Program-made: the position numbers and the translations under genes
Part shown: in pieces, positions 36,809 through 49,126 of the stretch
How positions within the stretch are numbered: position 1 is the stretch's first letter
Layout of the letters: each line of letters begins with the position of its first letter
From: Pseudomonas fluorescens
GTDB taxonomy: Bacteria > Pseudomonadota > Gammaproteobacteria > Pseudomonadales > Pseudomonadaceae
DNA length: 64,000 nucleotides
Direction of reading: 5' to 3'
Assembly: GCF_001307155.1 (NCBI RefSeq)
Contig: NZ_CP012830.1
Location: 62,001 to 126,000 of the forward strand
The notes under the pieces: generated by a model
The model's database searches: none
Told to the model about the DNA's origin: nothing
What the model saw: the letters and a program-made list of their open reading frames with translations, nothing else

Positions 36809-36825
36809 GGCGTCGCATTGCCCGA

Positions 36826-39447
36826 TTATTTGGCTACGCGCTTGTCTTCAACCACCCACTTGCCACCGTCGTAGAATGCCTTCCAACCGGTAGGCTTGCC
36901 TTCGACTTCGGTCTGCACGTACTGCTCCTTGGTCTTGCGGCTGTAACGGATCACTGCCGGGAGACCATCCGGGTCCTTCTTCGGCGCCGCGCAGAGGAAG
37001 TGGTACTTCGGATCGATCTCATCCTTGTGCGGCACGATCTCGATCACCAGCGGAGCACGGGTCTCGCGGTTTTTCGGGAACTGGCTCGCCGCCAGGAACA
37101 GGCCGGAAGCACCGTCACGCAGAATGTAGGTGTCGTTGACCTTCTCGCACTTGAGCTCGGGCATCTTCACCGGATCCATCTTCGGCGGTGCCGCGTCACC
37201 GCTCTTCAGCAGTTTGCGGGTGTTCTTGCAGGTCGCGTTGGTGCAACCGAAGAACTTGCCGAAACGACCAGTCTTCAACTGCATTTCGCTGCCGCACTTA
37301 TCGCACTCCAGGCTCGGACCTTCGTAGCCCTTGATGCGATAGCTGCCTTCTTCGATCTCGTAACCTGCACAATCCGGGTTGTTACCGCAGATGTGCAGCT
37401 TGCGCTTCTCATCCAGCAGGTAAGCATCCATCGCGGTACTGCAGATCGGGCAGCGATGCTTGCCACGCAGCACCAAAGACTCCGACTCACCCTCGTCGTC
37501 CGCAGCGATTTCATCGCCCGGTACCAGGTTGACAGTGGCTTTGCAGCGCTCTTTTGGTGGCAGGCTGTAGCCCGAGCAACCAAGGAACACACCGGTCGAT
37601 GCTGTACGAATCTGCATCGGACGACCGCAGGTGAGGCACGGAATGTCGGTCATGACCGGCTGATTGGCACGCATGCCGTTTTCCGCGCTCTCGGCTACTT
37701 CGAGTTTCTTCTTGAAGTCGCCGTAGAACTCGTCCAGCACGTTTTTCCAGTCGCGCTCGCCCTGGGCGACGTCATCGAGGTTCTCTTCCATGCCCGCGGT
37801 GAAGCCGTAGTCCATCAGGTTCGAGAAGCTTTCGGACAGACGCTCGGTGACGATGTCACCCATCTTTTCCGAGTAGAAACGACGGTTGTGCAGCGCGACG
37901 TAACCGCGGTCCTGGATAGTCGAAATGATCGCCGCGTAGGTCGAAGGACGACCGATACCGCGTTTTTCCATTTCTTTAACCAGGCTCGCTTCCGAGTAAC
38001 GTGCCGGCGGCTTGGTGAAGTGCTGGCTTGGATCAAGCTTGATCAGCTTCAGCACATCGCCTTGCGCCATGTCCGGCAGCACATCGTCGTCGCCAGGCTT
38101 GGCCATTTGCGGCATGACGCGGGTGTAACCGTCGAACTTCAGGATGCGGCCCTTGGCACGCAGCTCGAAGCCGCTAGCTGCGACGCTGACGGTGGTCGAC
38201 AGGTATTTCGCCGGCAGCATCTGGCACGCGACGAATTGGCGCCAGATCAGCTCGTAGAGACGCTCAGCGTCACGCTCCATGCCCGACAGCTTGCTTGGAT
38301 CGGTATTCACGTCAGAAGGACGAATCGCTTCGTGAGCTTCTTGCGCGCCTTCCTTGCTGCTGTAGACGTTCGGTGTTTCCGGCAGGTACTTGCTACCGAA
38401 CTCACCCTCAATATAAGTACGCGCCATCGCCACGGCATCAACCGAGAGGTTGGTCGAGTCGGTACGCATGTAAGTGATGTAGCCAGCTTCGTACAGACGC
38501 TGGGCCATCATCATGGTTTTCTTCACACCGAAGCCCAGGCGGTTACTGGCAGCCTGTTGCAAGGTGGACGTGATGAACGGTGCCGACGGCTTGCTGCTGG
38601 TCGGTTTGTCTTCGCGCTTGGCGATGGTGTAGCTGGAAGCCTTGAGCTTCTCCAGCGCAGCCATGGCCTGGGCTTCGTTGAGCGGCTTGAAGGCTTCGCC
38701 GTTTTCACGGGCCACTTCAAAACGCACATTGGCGCCCTTGGCAGTGCCGAGGTCAGCGTGAACTTCCCAATACTCTTCCGGGTTGAACGCGCGAATCTCG
38801 CGCTCACGCTCCACCACCAGCTTCACGGCTACCGATTGCACACGGCCGGCAGACAGACCGCGAGCGATCTTGGCCCACAGCAGCGGCGAAACCATGTAAC
38901 CCACCACGCGGTCGAGGAAGCGACGCGCCTGCTGGGCATTGACCCGATCGATGTCCAGCTCGCCCGGCTGGGAGAAAGCTTCCTGAATCGCCTTCTTGGT
39001 GATTTCGTTGAACACCACGCGCTTGTAGCGGCTGTCATCACCACCGATGGCTTCGCGCAGGTGCCAGGCAATGGCTTCCCCCTCGCGATCCAAGTCGGTT
39101 GCGAGATAGATGGTGTCAGCATCTTTGGCGAGCCGGCGCAGCTCTTCGATGACCTTTTCCTTGCCCGGGAGGATCTCGTACTTGGCTTTCCAACCATGAT
39201 CGGGATCGACACCCATGCGCGAGACCAGCTGCTTGCGCGCCTTTTCTTTAGGCGACAGCGCCGGCACTTCACCAGCAGCAGCTTTGCCGCGCTTGGCAGC
39301 AGGCTCTTTGCTGGCGCTAGCCGAACCGCTGGTGGGCAGGTCTCGGATATGGCCGATACTCGACTTCACCACGTATTGGTTACCCAGATACTTGTTGATG
39401 GTCTTGGCCTTAGCCGGGGATTCCACAATGACCAGCGATTTGCCCAT
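36826..39447 (-). CDS. topA: DNA topoisomerase I
   Basis: TopA relaxes negative supercoils behind RNA polymerase. The 873-residue protein has the Toprim domain ([29 protein letters not shown] with the acidic metal site), the catalytic tyrosine region [13 protein letters not shown], and C-terminal zinc-ribbon repeats with [24 protein letters not shown] and CTNATC. A Lys/Ala/Ser-rich insert around residues 38–70 follows the first motif. Length is as usual for Pseudomonas. Transcribed alone with its own terminator. Confidence 0.97.
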   Translation of the reverse strand: MGKSLVIVESPAKAKTINKYLGNQYVVKSSIGHIRDLPTSGSASASKEPAAKRGKAAAGEVPALSPKEKARKQLVSRMGVDPDHGWKAKYEILPGKEKVIEELRRLAKDADTIYLATDLDREGEAIAWHLREAIGGDDSRYKRVVFNEITKKAIQEAFSQPGELDIDRVNAQQARRFLDRVVGYMVSPLLWAKIARGLSAGRVQSVAVKLVVEREREIRAFNPEEYWEVHADLGTAKGANVRFEVARENGEAFKPLNEAQAMAALEKLKASSYTIAKREDKPTSSKPSAPFITSTLQQAASNRLGFGVKKTMMMAQRLYEAGYITYMRTDSTNLSVDAVAMARTYIEGEFGSKYLPETPNVYSSKEGAQEAHEAIRPSDVNTDPSKLSGMERDAERLYELIWRQFVACQMLPAKYLSTTVSVAASGFELRAKGRILKFDGYTRVMPQMAKPGDDDVLPDMAQGDVLKLIKLDPSQHFTKPPARYSEASLVKEMEKRGIGRPSTYAAIISTIQDRGYVALHNRRFYSEKMGDIVTERLSESFSNLMDYGFTAGMEENLDDVAQGERDWKNVLDEFYGDFKKKLEVAESAENGMRANQPVMTDIPCLTCGRPMQIRTASTGVFLGCSGYSLPPKERCKATVNLVPGDEIAADDEGESESLVLRGKHRCPICSTAMDAYLLDEKRKLHICGNNPDCAGYEIEEGSYRIKGYEGPSLECDKCGSEMQLKTGRFGKFFGCTNATCKNTRKLLKSGDAAPPKMDPVKMPELKCEKVNDTYILRDGASGLFLAASQFPKNRETRAPLVIEIVPHKDEIDPKYHFLCAAPKKDPDGLPAVIRYSRKTKEQYVQTEVEGKPTGWKAFYDGGKWVVEDKRVAK

Positions 39448-39561
39448 GGATCAGAAAATTCCTGAATTCTAGAAGTGAAAGGCGGTTGGCGCCTGACGCG
39501 GCACCGCTATATATAGTGGCAACAAGGTGAGGTCAAGCGCAGGGTTCTGCGCGCTCTCAGC

Positions 39562-39798
39562 TTATGGCCTTGAAAAAAGGCTTGGTTCGGCCTGCACCAA
39601 AGCAAAGCGTGGGACCTGTTCGCCGTCAACTTCGACCGACTCCAGGAACATGCTCAAGGGACGCACCCAAAAGCCGTAATCGCCATACAGGGCTTGGTAG
39701 AAGACCACTTCTTCTTCGGTCTCGGAATGCCGCGCAACACTGAATACGCGGTACTGCGGACCTTTGTAATGCTGGTAGAGCCCTGGTTGTATCGGCAT
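39562..39798 (-). CDS. DUF1653 domain protein
   Basis: This 78-residue protein with GLYQHYKGPQYRVF, SETEEEVVFYQALYG and WVRPLSMFLE is a typical single-domain DUF1653 protein, conserved between topA and fadA. Start at 39798 has GAGG 9 bases upstream. Function unknown; no signal or TM. Confidence 0.88.
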   Translation of the reverse strand: MPIQPGLYQHYKGPQYRVFSVARHSETEEEVVFYQALYGDYGFWVRPLSMFLESVEVDGEQVPRFALVQAEPSLFSRP

Positions 39799-39849
39799 GG
39801 TCTGGCCCTCACTCAAATCACTTGAAATAAAAAACAAAAAAAATCTTCA

Positions 39850-39880
39850 GAAAAACAAAAACCGGGGCACTTGGCCCCGG
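39850..39880 (-). terminator. fadA terminator
   Basis: CCGGGGC and GCCCCGG form a stem 19 bases past the fadA stop; on the minus strand it is followed by TTTTTGTTTTT. Confidence 0.88.
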
Positions 39881-39898
39881 CTTCCGTCGACGAATCGC

Positions 39899-41080
<1,182 letters not shown>

Positions 41081-41104
41081 TCACTCTCGCTCTAGTGTGG
41101 GCGC

Positions 41105-43252
41105 TTAACCGAAGAAGCTCTGGCCGTTTTTGGCCATCTCGCGCAGCTTCGCGGTCGGGTGGTACAGCGCGCCCAAATCAGCGTACTGGTCAGCCAGGGC
41201 AACGAACTCTGCAACACCGATTGCGTCGATGTAGCGCAGTGCACCGCCACGGAATGGAGGGAAACCAATACCGTAGACCAGACCCATGTCGGCTTCGGCA
41301 GCGGTTTCGACGATGCCGTCTTCCAGGCAACGCACGGTTTCCAGGCACAGCGGGATCATCATCCAGTTGATGATGTCTTCGTCGGTCACTTCACGCTGTT
41401 CGAAGACGATTGGCTTGAGCACTTCGAGTACCGACGGATCGGCTACTTTCTTCTGCTTGCCGCGCTTGTCGGTCTCGTAGGCGTAGAAGCCCTTGCCGTT
41501 CTTCTGGCCCAGGCGCTTGGCTTCATAGAGCACGTCAACGGCCGAACGACGGTCGTCTTTCATGCGGTCCGGGAAGCCTTCAGCCATCACGTCACGACCG
41601 TGGTGACCAGTGTCGATACCGACCACGTCCATCAGGTACGCCGGGCCCATTGGCCAGCCGAATTTTTCCATGACCTTGTCGATACGGACAAAGTCCACAC
41701 CGGCGCTGACCAACTTGGCGAAACCGCCGAAGTACGGGAACAGAACGCGGTTGACCAGGAAGCCCGGGCAGTCGTTGACGACGATCGGGTTCTTGCCCAT
41801 TTTCTTGGCGTAGGCAACGGTGGTGGCAATGGCCTGCTCGCTGGACTTCTCGCCACGAATGACTTCAACCAGAGGCATCATGTGCACCGGGTTGAAGAAG
41901 TGCATGCCGACGAAGTTTTCCGGACGCTTGAGGGCCTTGGCCAACAGGCTGATGGAAATGGTCGAGGTGTTCGACGCGAGGATGGTGCCCTCTTTGACCT
42001 TGTCTTCGACTTCGGCCAATACCGCTTGCTTGACGTTAGGGTTCTCGACAACCGCTTCGACCACCAGGTCGACGTGGCCGAAATCACCGTAGGACAGGGT
42101 TGGACGAATGCCGTTGAGCACTTCGGCCATTTTGGCTGCGGTCATGCGGCCTTTATCAACGCGGCCAACCAGCAGTTTCGCGGCTTCGGCCAGACCCTGC
42201 TCGATACCGTGCTCGTTGATGTCCTTCATCAGGATCGGCGTGCCTTTGGACGCCGACTGATAAGCGATACCACCGCCCATGATACCGGCGCCGAGTACGG
42301 CAGCCTGTTTCACGTCTTTGGCGATTTCGTCGTAGGCCTTGGCTTTTTTCTTCAGTTCCTGATCATTCAGGAACAGACCGATCAAGCTCTGCGCAGCAGA
42401 GGTCTTGGCCAGTTTGACGAAACCGTTGGCTTCAACTTCCAGAGCCTTGTCGCGACCGAAGTTCGCGGCTTTCTGGATCGTCTTGATCGCTTCAACCGGC
42501 GCCGGATAATTCGGGCCAGCCTGACCGGCCACAAAACCTTTGGCGGTTTCGAAAGCCATCATTTGCTCGATGGCGTTCAGCTTGAGCTTTTCCAGCTTCG
42601 GCTGACGCTTGGCCTTGTAATCGAACTCGCCGGAAATGGCGCGCTTGAGCAGTTCCAGGGCCGCTTCCTGCAGCTGCTCTGGAGCGACCACCGCATCGAC
42701 TGCGCCGACTTTCAGCGCATCTTCCGGACGGTTTTCCTTACCAGCGGCAATCCACTCGATGGCGTTGTCGGCACCGATGATGCGCGGCAGGCGAACGGTA
42801 CCGCCGAAGCCTGGGTAGATGCCCAGTTTGACTTCCGGCAGACCGATCTTGGCCGTGGTGGACATGACGCGGTAGTCCGCCGCCAGGCACATTTCCAGAC
42901 CGCCGCCCAAAGCGATGCCGTTGATCGCGGCCACGGTTGGAACATTGAGGTCTTCGAAATCGCTGAAAATCTTGTTGGCTTCGAGGTTGCCAGCAACCAG
43001 CTCTGCATCCGGCAGCTTGAAGTTGTCGACGAATTCGGTGATGTCGGCACCGACGATGAATACGTCCTTGCCACTGCTGACGATCACACCCTTGACCGAC
43101 GCATCTGCCTTGATGGCGTCTACGGCCGAACGTAGTTCGTTCAGGGTTAGACGGTTGAACTTGTTGACGGACTCACCCTTGAGGTCGAATTTCAATTCGA
43201 CGATGCCACTTTCAAGAGCCTTAACCGTGATGGCTTTACCTTCGTAAATCAT
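41105..43252 (-). CDS. fadB: Fatty-acid oxidation complex alpha-subunit FadB
   Basis: FadB carries enoyl-CoA hydratase/isomerase (residues 1–190) and L-3-hydroxyacyl-CoA dehydrogenase (about 310–715) activities. The crotonase part shows [20 protein letters not shown] in outline with the oxyanion and catalytic Glu; the dehydrogenase has [14 protein letters not shown] and [15 protein letters not shown]. Length 715 matches the family. The ATG at 43252 follows GGAG by 8 bases. PsrA repression is likely; an inverted CAAACG/CGTTTG pair lies about 150 bases upstream. Confidence 0.96.
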   Translation of the reverse strand: MIYEGKAITVKALESGIVELKFDLKGESVNKFNRLTLNELRSAVDAIKADASVKGVIVSSGKDVFIVGADITEFVDNFKLPDAELVAGNLEANKIFSDFEDLNVPTVAAINGIALGGGLEMCLAADYRVMSTTAKIGLPEVKLGIYPGFGGTVRLPRIIGADNAIEWIAAGKENRPEDALKVGAVDAVVAPEQLQEAALELLKRAISGEFDYKAKRQPKLEKLKLNAIEQMMAFETAKGFVAGQAGPNYPAPVEAIKTIQKAANFGRDKALEVEANGFVKLAKTSAAQSLIGLFLNDQELKKKAKAYDEIAKDVKQAAVLGAGIMGGGIAYQSASKGTPILMKDINEHGIEQGLAEAAKLLVGRVDKGRMTAAKMAEVLNGIRPTLSYGDFGHVDLVVEAVVENPNVKQAVLAEVEDKVKEGTILASNTSTISISLLAKALKRPENFVGMHFFNPVHMMPLVEVIRGEKSSEQAIATTVAYAKKMGKNPIVVNDCPGFLVNRVLFPYFGGFAKLVSAGVDFVRIDKVMEKFGWPMGPAYLMDVVGIDTGHHGRDVMAEGFPDRMKDDRRSAVDVLYEAKRLGQKNGKGFYAYETDKRGKQKKVADPSVLEVLKPIVFEQREVTDEDIINWMMIPLCLETVRCLEDGIVETAAEADMGLVYGIGFPPFRGGALRYIDAIGVAEFVALADQYADLGALYHPTAKLREMAKNGQSFFG

Positions 43253-43402
43253 CAACTGATCTCCACGATATGGAAGCTGAACAGTACACGTCGGACGCTG
43301 ACGTTCTGGCTCGGCATGGACGTTACCGTCGATGCTAACGCCATCCCACCAGGCACACCCGCCAACGCGATAGTCGGGATTCTGTAGGAGCCGTCTGTAA
43401 TA

Positions 43403-43429
43403 CAAACGCTCAATTCATACGCCCGTTTG
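43403..43429. promoter_or_regulatory. Inverted repeat in the fadB promoter region
   Basis: CAAACG and CGTTTG are exact inverted arms separated by 15 bases. The arms equal PsrA half-sites, but the published box has only 2–4 bases between them, so this is a weak or alternative operator candidate. Confidence 0.4.
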
Positions 43430-43656
43430 ATTTGGGTACGCCACCTTCACGGAATTTCCGACAATTGTCAATCGCCCAAAAGACGGGTTATCACTCGACT
43501 TTGCGGTCATATCCGTACCACGAAGACCTGCAACACGCGGATGCATGTTCAACTATTCATAGAATCAATATTTAGAAACGTCGCCCTAATTAGCTGCGCA
43601 ACTCGAAATACAAGCTACGCTGGCCGGGGACGATAAACGAAAAAACAGAGGCGCTT
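43430..43656. other. Non-coding stretch upstream of a small plus-strand unit
   Basis: No convincing protein gene is visible here. The sequence becomes less GC-rich around 43540–43580, which may hold a plus-strand promoter for the unit ending at 43768, but I cannot fix -35 and -10 elements. Confidence 0.35.
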
Positions 43657-43704
43657 ATGGCGAACGCCAAGCGCAAGATCAACGCCACGCCTTGGGCAGC
43701 GTGA
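43657..43704 (+). CDS. Possible 15-codon micro-ORF in a small transcript
   Basis: ATG at 43657 follows CAGAGG by 5 bases and opens MANAKRKINATPWAA before TGA. A strong plus-strand terminator follows 36 bases later, so a short transcript divergent from fadB likely exists. Whether it acts as a small RNA, a leader peptide or a basic micropeptide is unknown. I recognise no family. Confidence 0.35.
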   Translation: MANAKRKINATPWAA

Positions 43705-43739
43705 CGATTCAGCGAATTACCGGCCTGCCTGGCCACTCC

Positions 43740-43768
43740 AGCCCGATGACGATGTCGGGCTTTTTATT
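43740..43768 (+). terminator. Rho-independent terminator on the plus strand
   Basis: AGCCCGA and TCGGGCT close an 8-base loop and are followed by TTTTTATT on the plus strand only. No annotated plus-strand gene explains it except the micro-ORF or small RNA proposed just upstream. Confidence 0.85.
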
Positions 43769-43790
43769 GCCTGTGTGTAGGCGCTGCGTT

Positions 43791-44228
43791 TCAGGCTAAT
43801 GCCTTCAGCACGGCATCGATCTCATTCAATACACTGGCCTCGCCCCGCTCCCCCCAATACAAGGTGATCATTTGCTTGTCGGCCTCAACCTTGTAGACGT
43901 TGGCCGGCAACTTCCGGAAATGGATCAGCAACGACTCATCCTGACAAACCTCTCGCCATTGATTGACCCACACGCCTGGCGCACTTTGCCAATAAATCCA
44001 GCACGCCGGTTTATTGCCCCGCCGCGGACGATGATATTGCGCACACGGGCTGGGCGGCGCTGGCTCTAGCCAATGCGGCCACTCCTGCGGTGCCAGCTGC
44101 ATGGCCAGGCCAATACGCCGCGCCTCCATGCGCAAGGCCATCTGCCCCCCCTGTTTACGCGAAGGCCGCAGCCATGCCAGCGGGCTCAGCACCACTGCGA
44201 GGATTGACACCACTATCCAGACCGTCAT
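43791..44228 (-). CDS. Hypothetical single-pass membrane protein
   Basis: This 145-residue protein has an N-terminal TM (residues 3–20) and a soluble tail with a Trp-rich region (PQEWPHWLEP, CWIYWQSAPGVWVNQW). I recognise it as a conserved gene between fadB and the universal stress protein in pseudomonads but no function. It is divergent from the stress-protein gene with a 104-base gap. Confidence 0.7.
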   Translation of the reverse strand: MTVWIVVSILAVVLSPLAWLRPSRKQGGQMALRMEARRIGLAMQLAPQEWPHWLEPAPPSPCAQYHRPRRGNKPACWIYWQSAPGVWVNQWREVCQDESLLIHFRKLPANVYKVEADKQMITLYWGERGEASVLNEIDAVLKALA

Positions 44229-44332
44229 ATCTGTACTCCCGATTCTTGATGGGCGGATTGACCCCTGTCAGAACCAATCCGCTTGAAACCAGCCATACTT
44301 ACCGTTATCGCAATCCTCAGGAGGAGCACCTC

Positions 44333-44770
44333 ATGCCCTACCACCATATTCTGGTCGCCGTAGATCTAACCGAAGAGTGCGATCCTGTGATTCACCGTGC
44401 TCGCGAGTTATCGGTCAGCAACGGTGCCAAATTGTCCCTGGTTCATATTGTCGAACCGATGGCCATGGCCTTTGGTGGTGACGTGCCGATGGACCTGTCG
44501 CAATTGCAGCAACAGCAATTCGACCAGGCCAAGGAGCGCCTCGAGCGCCTGATCAACAAATATCCTGAACTTTCCAAAGAATACAGCCACTTGACCTATG
44601 GCCAGCCACGCCAGGAAATCCATCATATGGCCAAGGAACAGGAATGCGATCTGATCGTCGTCGGCAGTCATGGCCGCCACGGCCTCGCACTGCTGCTGGG
44701 TTCCACCGCCAATGACGTGCTGCACGGTGCACCTTGCGATGTGCTGGCGGTGCGCCTGATCAAAAGCTGA
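44333..44770 (+). CDS. Universal stress protein (UspA family)
   Basis: This 145-residue cytosolic UspA-fold protein starts MPYHHILVAVDLTEE and ends with the ATP-binding signature G-x2-G-x9-G-S in VVGSHGRHGLALLLGST. The signature places it in the nucleotide-binding subclass. A very strong ribosome site AGGAGGAG lies 6 bases before the ATG. Role: stress or stationary-phase survival, from family knowledge. Confidence 0.92.
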   Translation: MPYHHILVAVDLTEECDPVIHRARELSVSNGAKLSLVHIVEPMAMAFGGDVPMDLSQLQQQQFDQAKERLERLINKYPELSKEYSHLTYGQPRQEIHHMAKEQECDLIVVGSHGRHGLALLLGSTANDVLHGAPCDVLAVRLIKS

Positions 44771-44792
44771 ATACGTCCAAATGGAGACCCAG

Positions 44793-44879
44793 TGTAGGAG
44801 CCGGGCTTGCCCGCGATGGGACCATTACAGGCAATGCAAAGACCGAGGTGACGCCATCGCAGGCAAGCCAGCTCCCACA
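44793..44879. repeat. REP doublet (REPIN), diverged
   Basis: TGTAGGAGCCGGGCTTGCCC and the inverted GCAGGCAAGCCAGCTCCCAC face each other after the stress-protein gene. The second unit has several changes, so the pair is older than most in the window. Confidence 0.78.
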
Positions 44880-44898
44880 TAAAATCGCATTCCATATG

Positions 44899-44935
44899 AA
44901 AAGCCCGGCGTTCATTACTGAACGCCGGGCTTTTT
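44899..44935. terminator. Bidirectional terminator between usp and uup
   Basis: AAAAGCCCGGCGTTC and GAACGCCGGGCTTTTT form a 15-bp stem between convergent genes, with T/A tracts on both sides. Confidence 0.88.
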
Positions 44936-44949
44936 CATAACAGGATCAA

Positions 44950-46866
<1,917 letters not shown>

Positions 46867-47079
46867 GAGCTTCTCCAAAAACCGGGCGCGCATTCTACCT
46901 GACTTGCGACGTCAGAAGGCCGGCATTTTCAATGTCGAAGCACTCTGCACAACATTTGTTGCGATCTTGTACCGACGAGCCGGCAAAGCTTTCGCCGGTT
47001 GCTGGCAAAAGGCTAAGCTATAAATAATCAGTGCTCGCATTTGCAGGCACTTGTCGTGTTTTTTCTGCCCGGATGTCTC

Positions 47080-49008
47080 ATGCGCAGTCGCCTTTTCAGT
47101 TTTTTATCCTGTTTGCTTCTTTCTGCCGCTGCCGTTCAATCCGCCCAGGCGGTGGACTTGTCTACCCAACGCCAGTATTACGACGAAGCCAAGCGCGCCT
47201 TGGCCAAAGGCGATACAGGTCCGTATTTTCGCTACAGCCAGGAGCTGAGCGATTACCCGCTGGAGCCGTATCTGGCCTATGACGAGTTGACGGCGCGCCT
47301 GAAAACCGCGAGCAACGATGAAATCGAAAGGTTCCTCGCCGAGCACGGCGACCTGCCGCAAGCCAACTGGATGAAATTGCGCTGGTTGCGCTGGCTGGCT
47401 GAGCGGGGCGACTGGGCGACCTTCGTCAAATACTACGACCCCAAGCTCAATTTCACTGAACTGGACTGCCTCAATGCGCAATACCAGATCGGTCACAACC
47501 TCAAATCCGAAGGTTACGCCAACGCTGACAAACTCTGGCTGACCGGCAAATCCCAGCCTGAAACCTGCGACTCGTTGTTTGCGCAATGGGCCGCCGAGGG
47601 CCAACTGACCGAACAGAAACGCTGGGAACGCCTCAAACTCGCGGCTCACGCACGCAACTATGCGCTGGCCAACAGTTTGATCAACAACATGACCACCCTG
47701 GCATCGCGTGGGCGTTTATTGGTTGATGTCGCGCAAAGACCCGAAATGCTCGACCAGCCTTCGCGCTTCACCCCGGCCGATGAAGCCATGTCTGACATTG
47801 TCAGTCTTGGCCTGCGCCGCTTCGCGCGCCAGGATCCGGACCGGGCGATGGCCCTGCTCGACAGCTATGCCGTCAGCATGCATTTCTCTCGCGACGAAAA
47901 GGTCGCCATCGCCCGTGAAATCGGCCTGACCCTGGCCCGTCGTTTCGACAGCCGCGCCCTTGATGTCATGACCAAGTACGACCCGGAGCTGCGTGACAAC
48001 ACCGTATCCGAATGGCGCTTGCGCTTGCTGTTGCGCCTGGCGCGCTGGGACGAAGCCTATCAGTTGACCAGCCGCCTGCCACAGGATCTGGCCCTTACCA
48101 ATCGCTGGCGCTACTGGAAGGCCCGCAGCCTGGAGCTGGCCCAACCACAAAACCCGGAAGCGCAAACCCTGTACAAGAGTCTGGCCCGTGAGCGCGACTT
48201 CTATGGGTTCCTTGCCGCTGACCGTTCGCAATCGCCTTACTCGCTGATCAACAAGCCACTGATGTTGAGCCCGGCGCTGATCAATAAGGTTCGCAATACA
48301 CCGGGTATACGTCGGGCGCTGGAATTCCTTGCCCGGGGGCAGATCGTCGACGGGCGCCGCGAGTGGTATCACGTCAGCCGTCACTTTAGCCGTGACGAAA
48401 TGGTTGCCCAGGCAAAACTGGCGTACGACCTGAAATGGTATTTCCCGGCGATCCGCACCATCAGCCAGGCGCAGTACTGGGACGATCTGGACATTCGTTT
48501 CCCGATGGCCCACCGCGATACCCTGGTACGTGAAGCCAAGGTCCGAGGCCTGCATTCGAGCTGGGTGTTTGCCATTACCCGCCAGGAAAGTGCCTTCATG
48601 GACGACGCCCGCTCCGGCGTGGGCGCCAGCGGCCTGATGCAGTTGATGCCCGGCACCGCCAAGGAAACCGCGCGCAAGTTCAGCATTCCGCTGGCCTCGC
48701 CACAGCAAGTGCTGGACCCGGACAAAAACATCCAGCTCGGCGCTGCCTACCTGAGCCAGGTCCACAGCCAGTTCAACGGCAACCGGGTCCTCGCCACCGC
48801 CGCCTACAACGCAGGCCCAGGTCGTGTTCGCCAGTGGCTGAGCGGTGCCAACCACCTGAGCTTCGATGTCTGGGTGGAAAGCATCCCGTTCGATGAAACC
48901 CGCCAGTACGTACAGAACGTGCTGTCTTACTCGGTGATCTACGGCCAGAAGCTCAATTCACCGCAACCGCTGGTGGATTGGCATGAGCGGTACTTCGACG
49001 ATCAGTAG
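47080..49008 (+). CDS. slt: Soluble lytic murein transglycosylase Slt
   Basis: Slt is a periplasmic exo-lytic transglycosylase that cleaves glycan strands to 1,6-anhydromuropeptides. The 642-residue precursor has a signal peptide (1–24, ending SAQA), a long helical superhelix of TPR-like hairpins, a linker domain and a lysozyme-like catalytic domain: AITRQESAFMDDARS has the catalytic Glu, followed by GLMQLMPGTA and AYNAGPGRV. The ATG at 47080 gives the proper signal. Its products feed NagZ, encoded 15 kb away. Confidence 0.93.
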   Translation: MRSRLFSFLSCLLLSAAAVQSAQAVDLSTQRQYYDEAKRALAKGDTGPYFRYSQELSDYPLEPYLAYDELTARLKTASNDEIERFLAEHGDLPQANWMKLRWLRWLAERGDWATFVKYYDPKLNFTELDCLNAQYQIGHNLKSEGYANADKLWLTGKSQPETCDSLFAQWAAEGQLTEQKRWERLKLAAHARNYALANSLINNMTTLASRGRLLVDVAQRPEMLDQPSRFTPADEAMSDIVSLGLRRFARQDPDRAMALLDSYAVSMHFSRDEKVAIAREIGLTLARRFDSRALDVMTKYDPELRDNTVSEWRLRLLLRLARWDEAYQLTSRLPQDLALTNRWRYWKARSLELAQPQNPEAQTLYKSLARERDFYGFLAADRSQSPYSLINKPLMLSPALINKVRNTPGIRRALEFLARGQIVDGRREWYHVSRHFSRDEMVAQAKLAYDLKWYFPAIRTISQAQYWDDLDIRFPMAHRDTLVREAKVRGLHSSWVFAITRQESAFMDDARSGVGASGLMQLMPGTAKETARKFSIPLASPQQVLDPDKNIQLGAAYLSQVHSQFNGNRVLATAAYNAGPGRVRQWLSGANHLSFDVWVESIPFDETRQYVQNVLSYSVIYGQKLNSPQPLVDWHERYFDDQ

Positions 49009-49034
49009 GAGCTGGCGCAGCCTGCGATCTTTTG
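49008..49034. repeat. Single REP unit
   Basis: AGGAGCTGGCGCAGCCTGCG resembles one arm of the 441–573 REP family directly after the slt stop. I see no inverted partner close by. Confidence 0.55.
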
Positions 49035-49071
49035 ATCCGGACTTCGGAAAGCTTTAGCATGAGGCGCTGAC

Positions 49072-49106
49072 AAAAATGCCCGCATTGAAAGATGCGGGCA
49101 TTTTTT
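49072..49106. terminator. Bidirectional terminator between slt and the ABC exporter gene
   Basis: AAAAATGCCCGCAT and ATGCGGGCATTTTTT form a 14-bp stem with a 6-base loop and T/A tracts on both sides between convergent genes. Confidence 0.9.
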
Positions 49107-49126
49107 GTGAAGGCCTACTTGGTCGG

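Noticed and set aside
36730..39465. A 911-codon plus-strand frame opposite topA.
   Set aside because: It overlaps topA over its whole length, with antisense-like composition and no ribosome site.
43427..43636. A 69-codon plus-strand ORF upstream of the micro-ORF.
   Set aside because: Its codon use is unlike the genome and it lacks a ribosome site; it crosses the fadB promoter palindrome.
43570..43768. Possible tmRNA, 4.5S RNA or tRNA-like gene before the plus-strand terminator.
   Set aside because: None of the conserved segments of these RNAs is present; I kept only a general small-transcript proposal.
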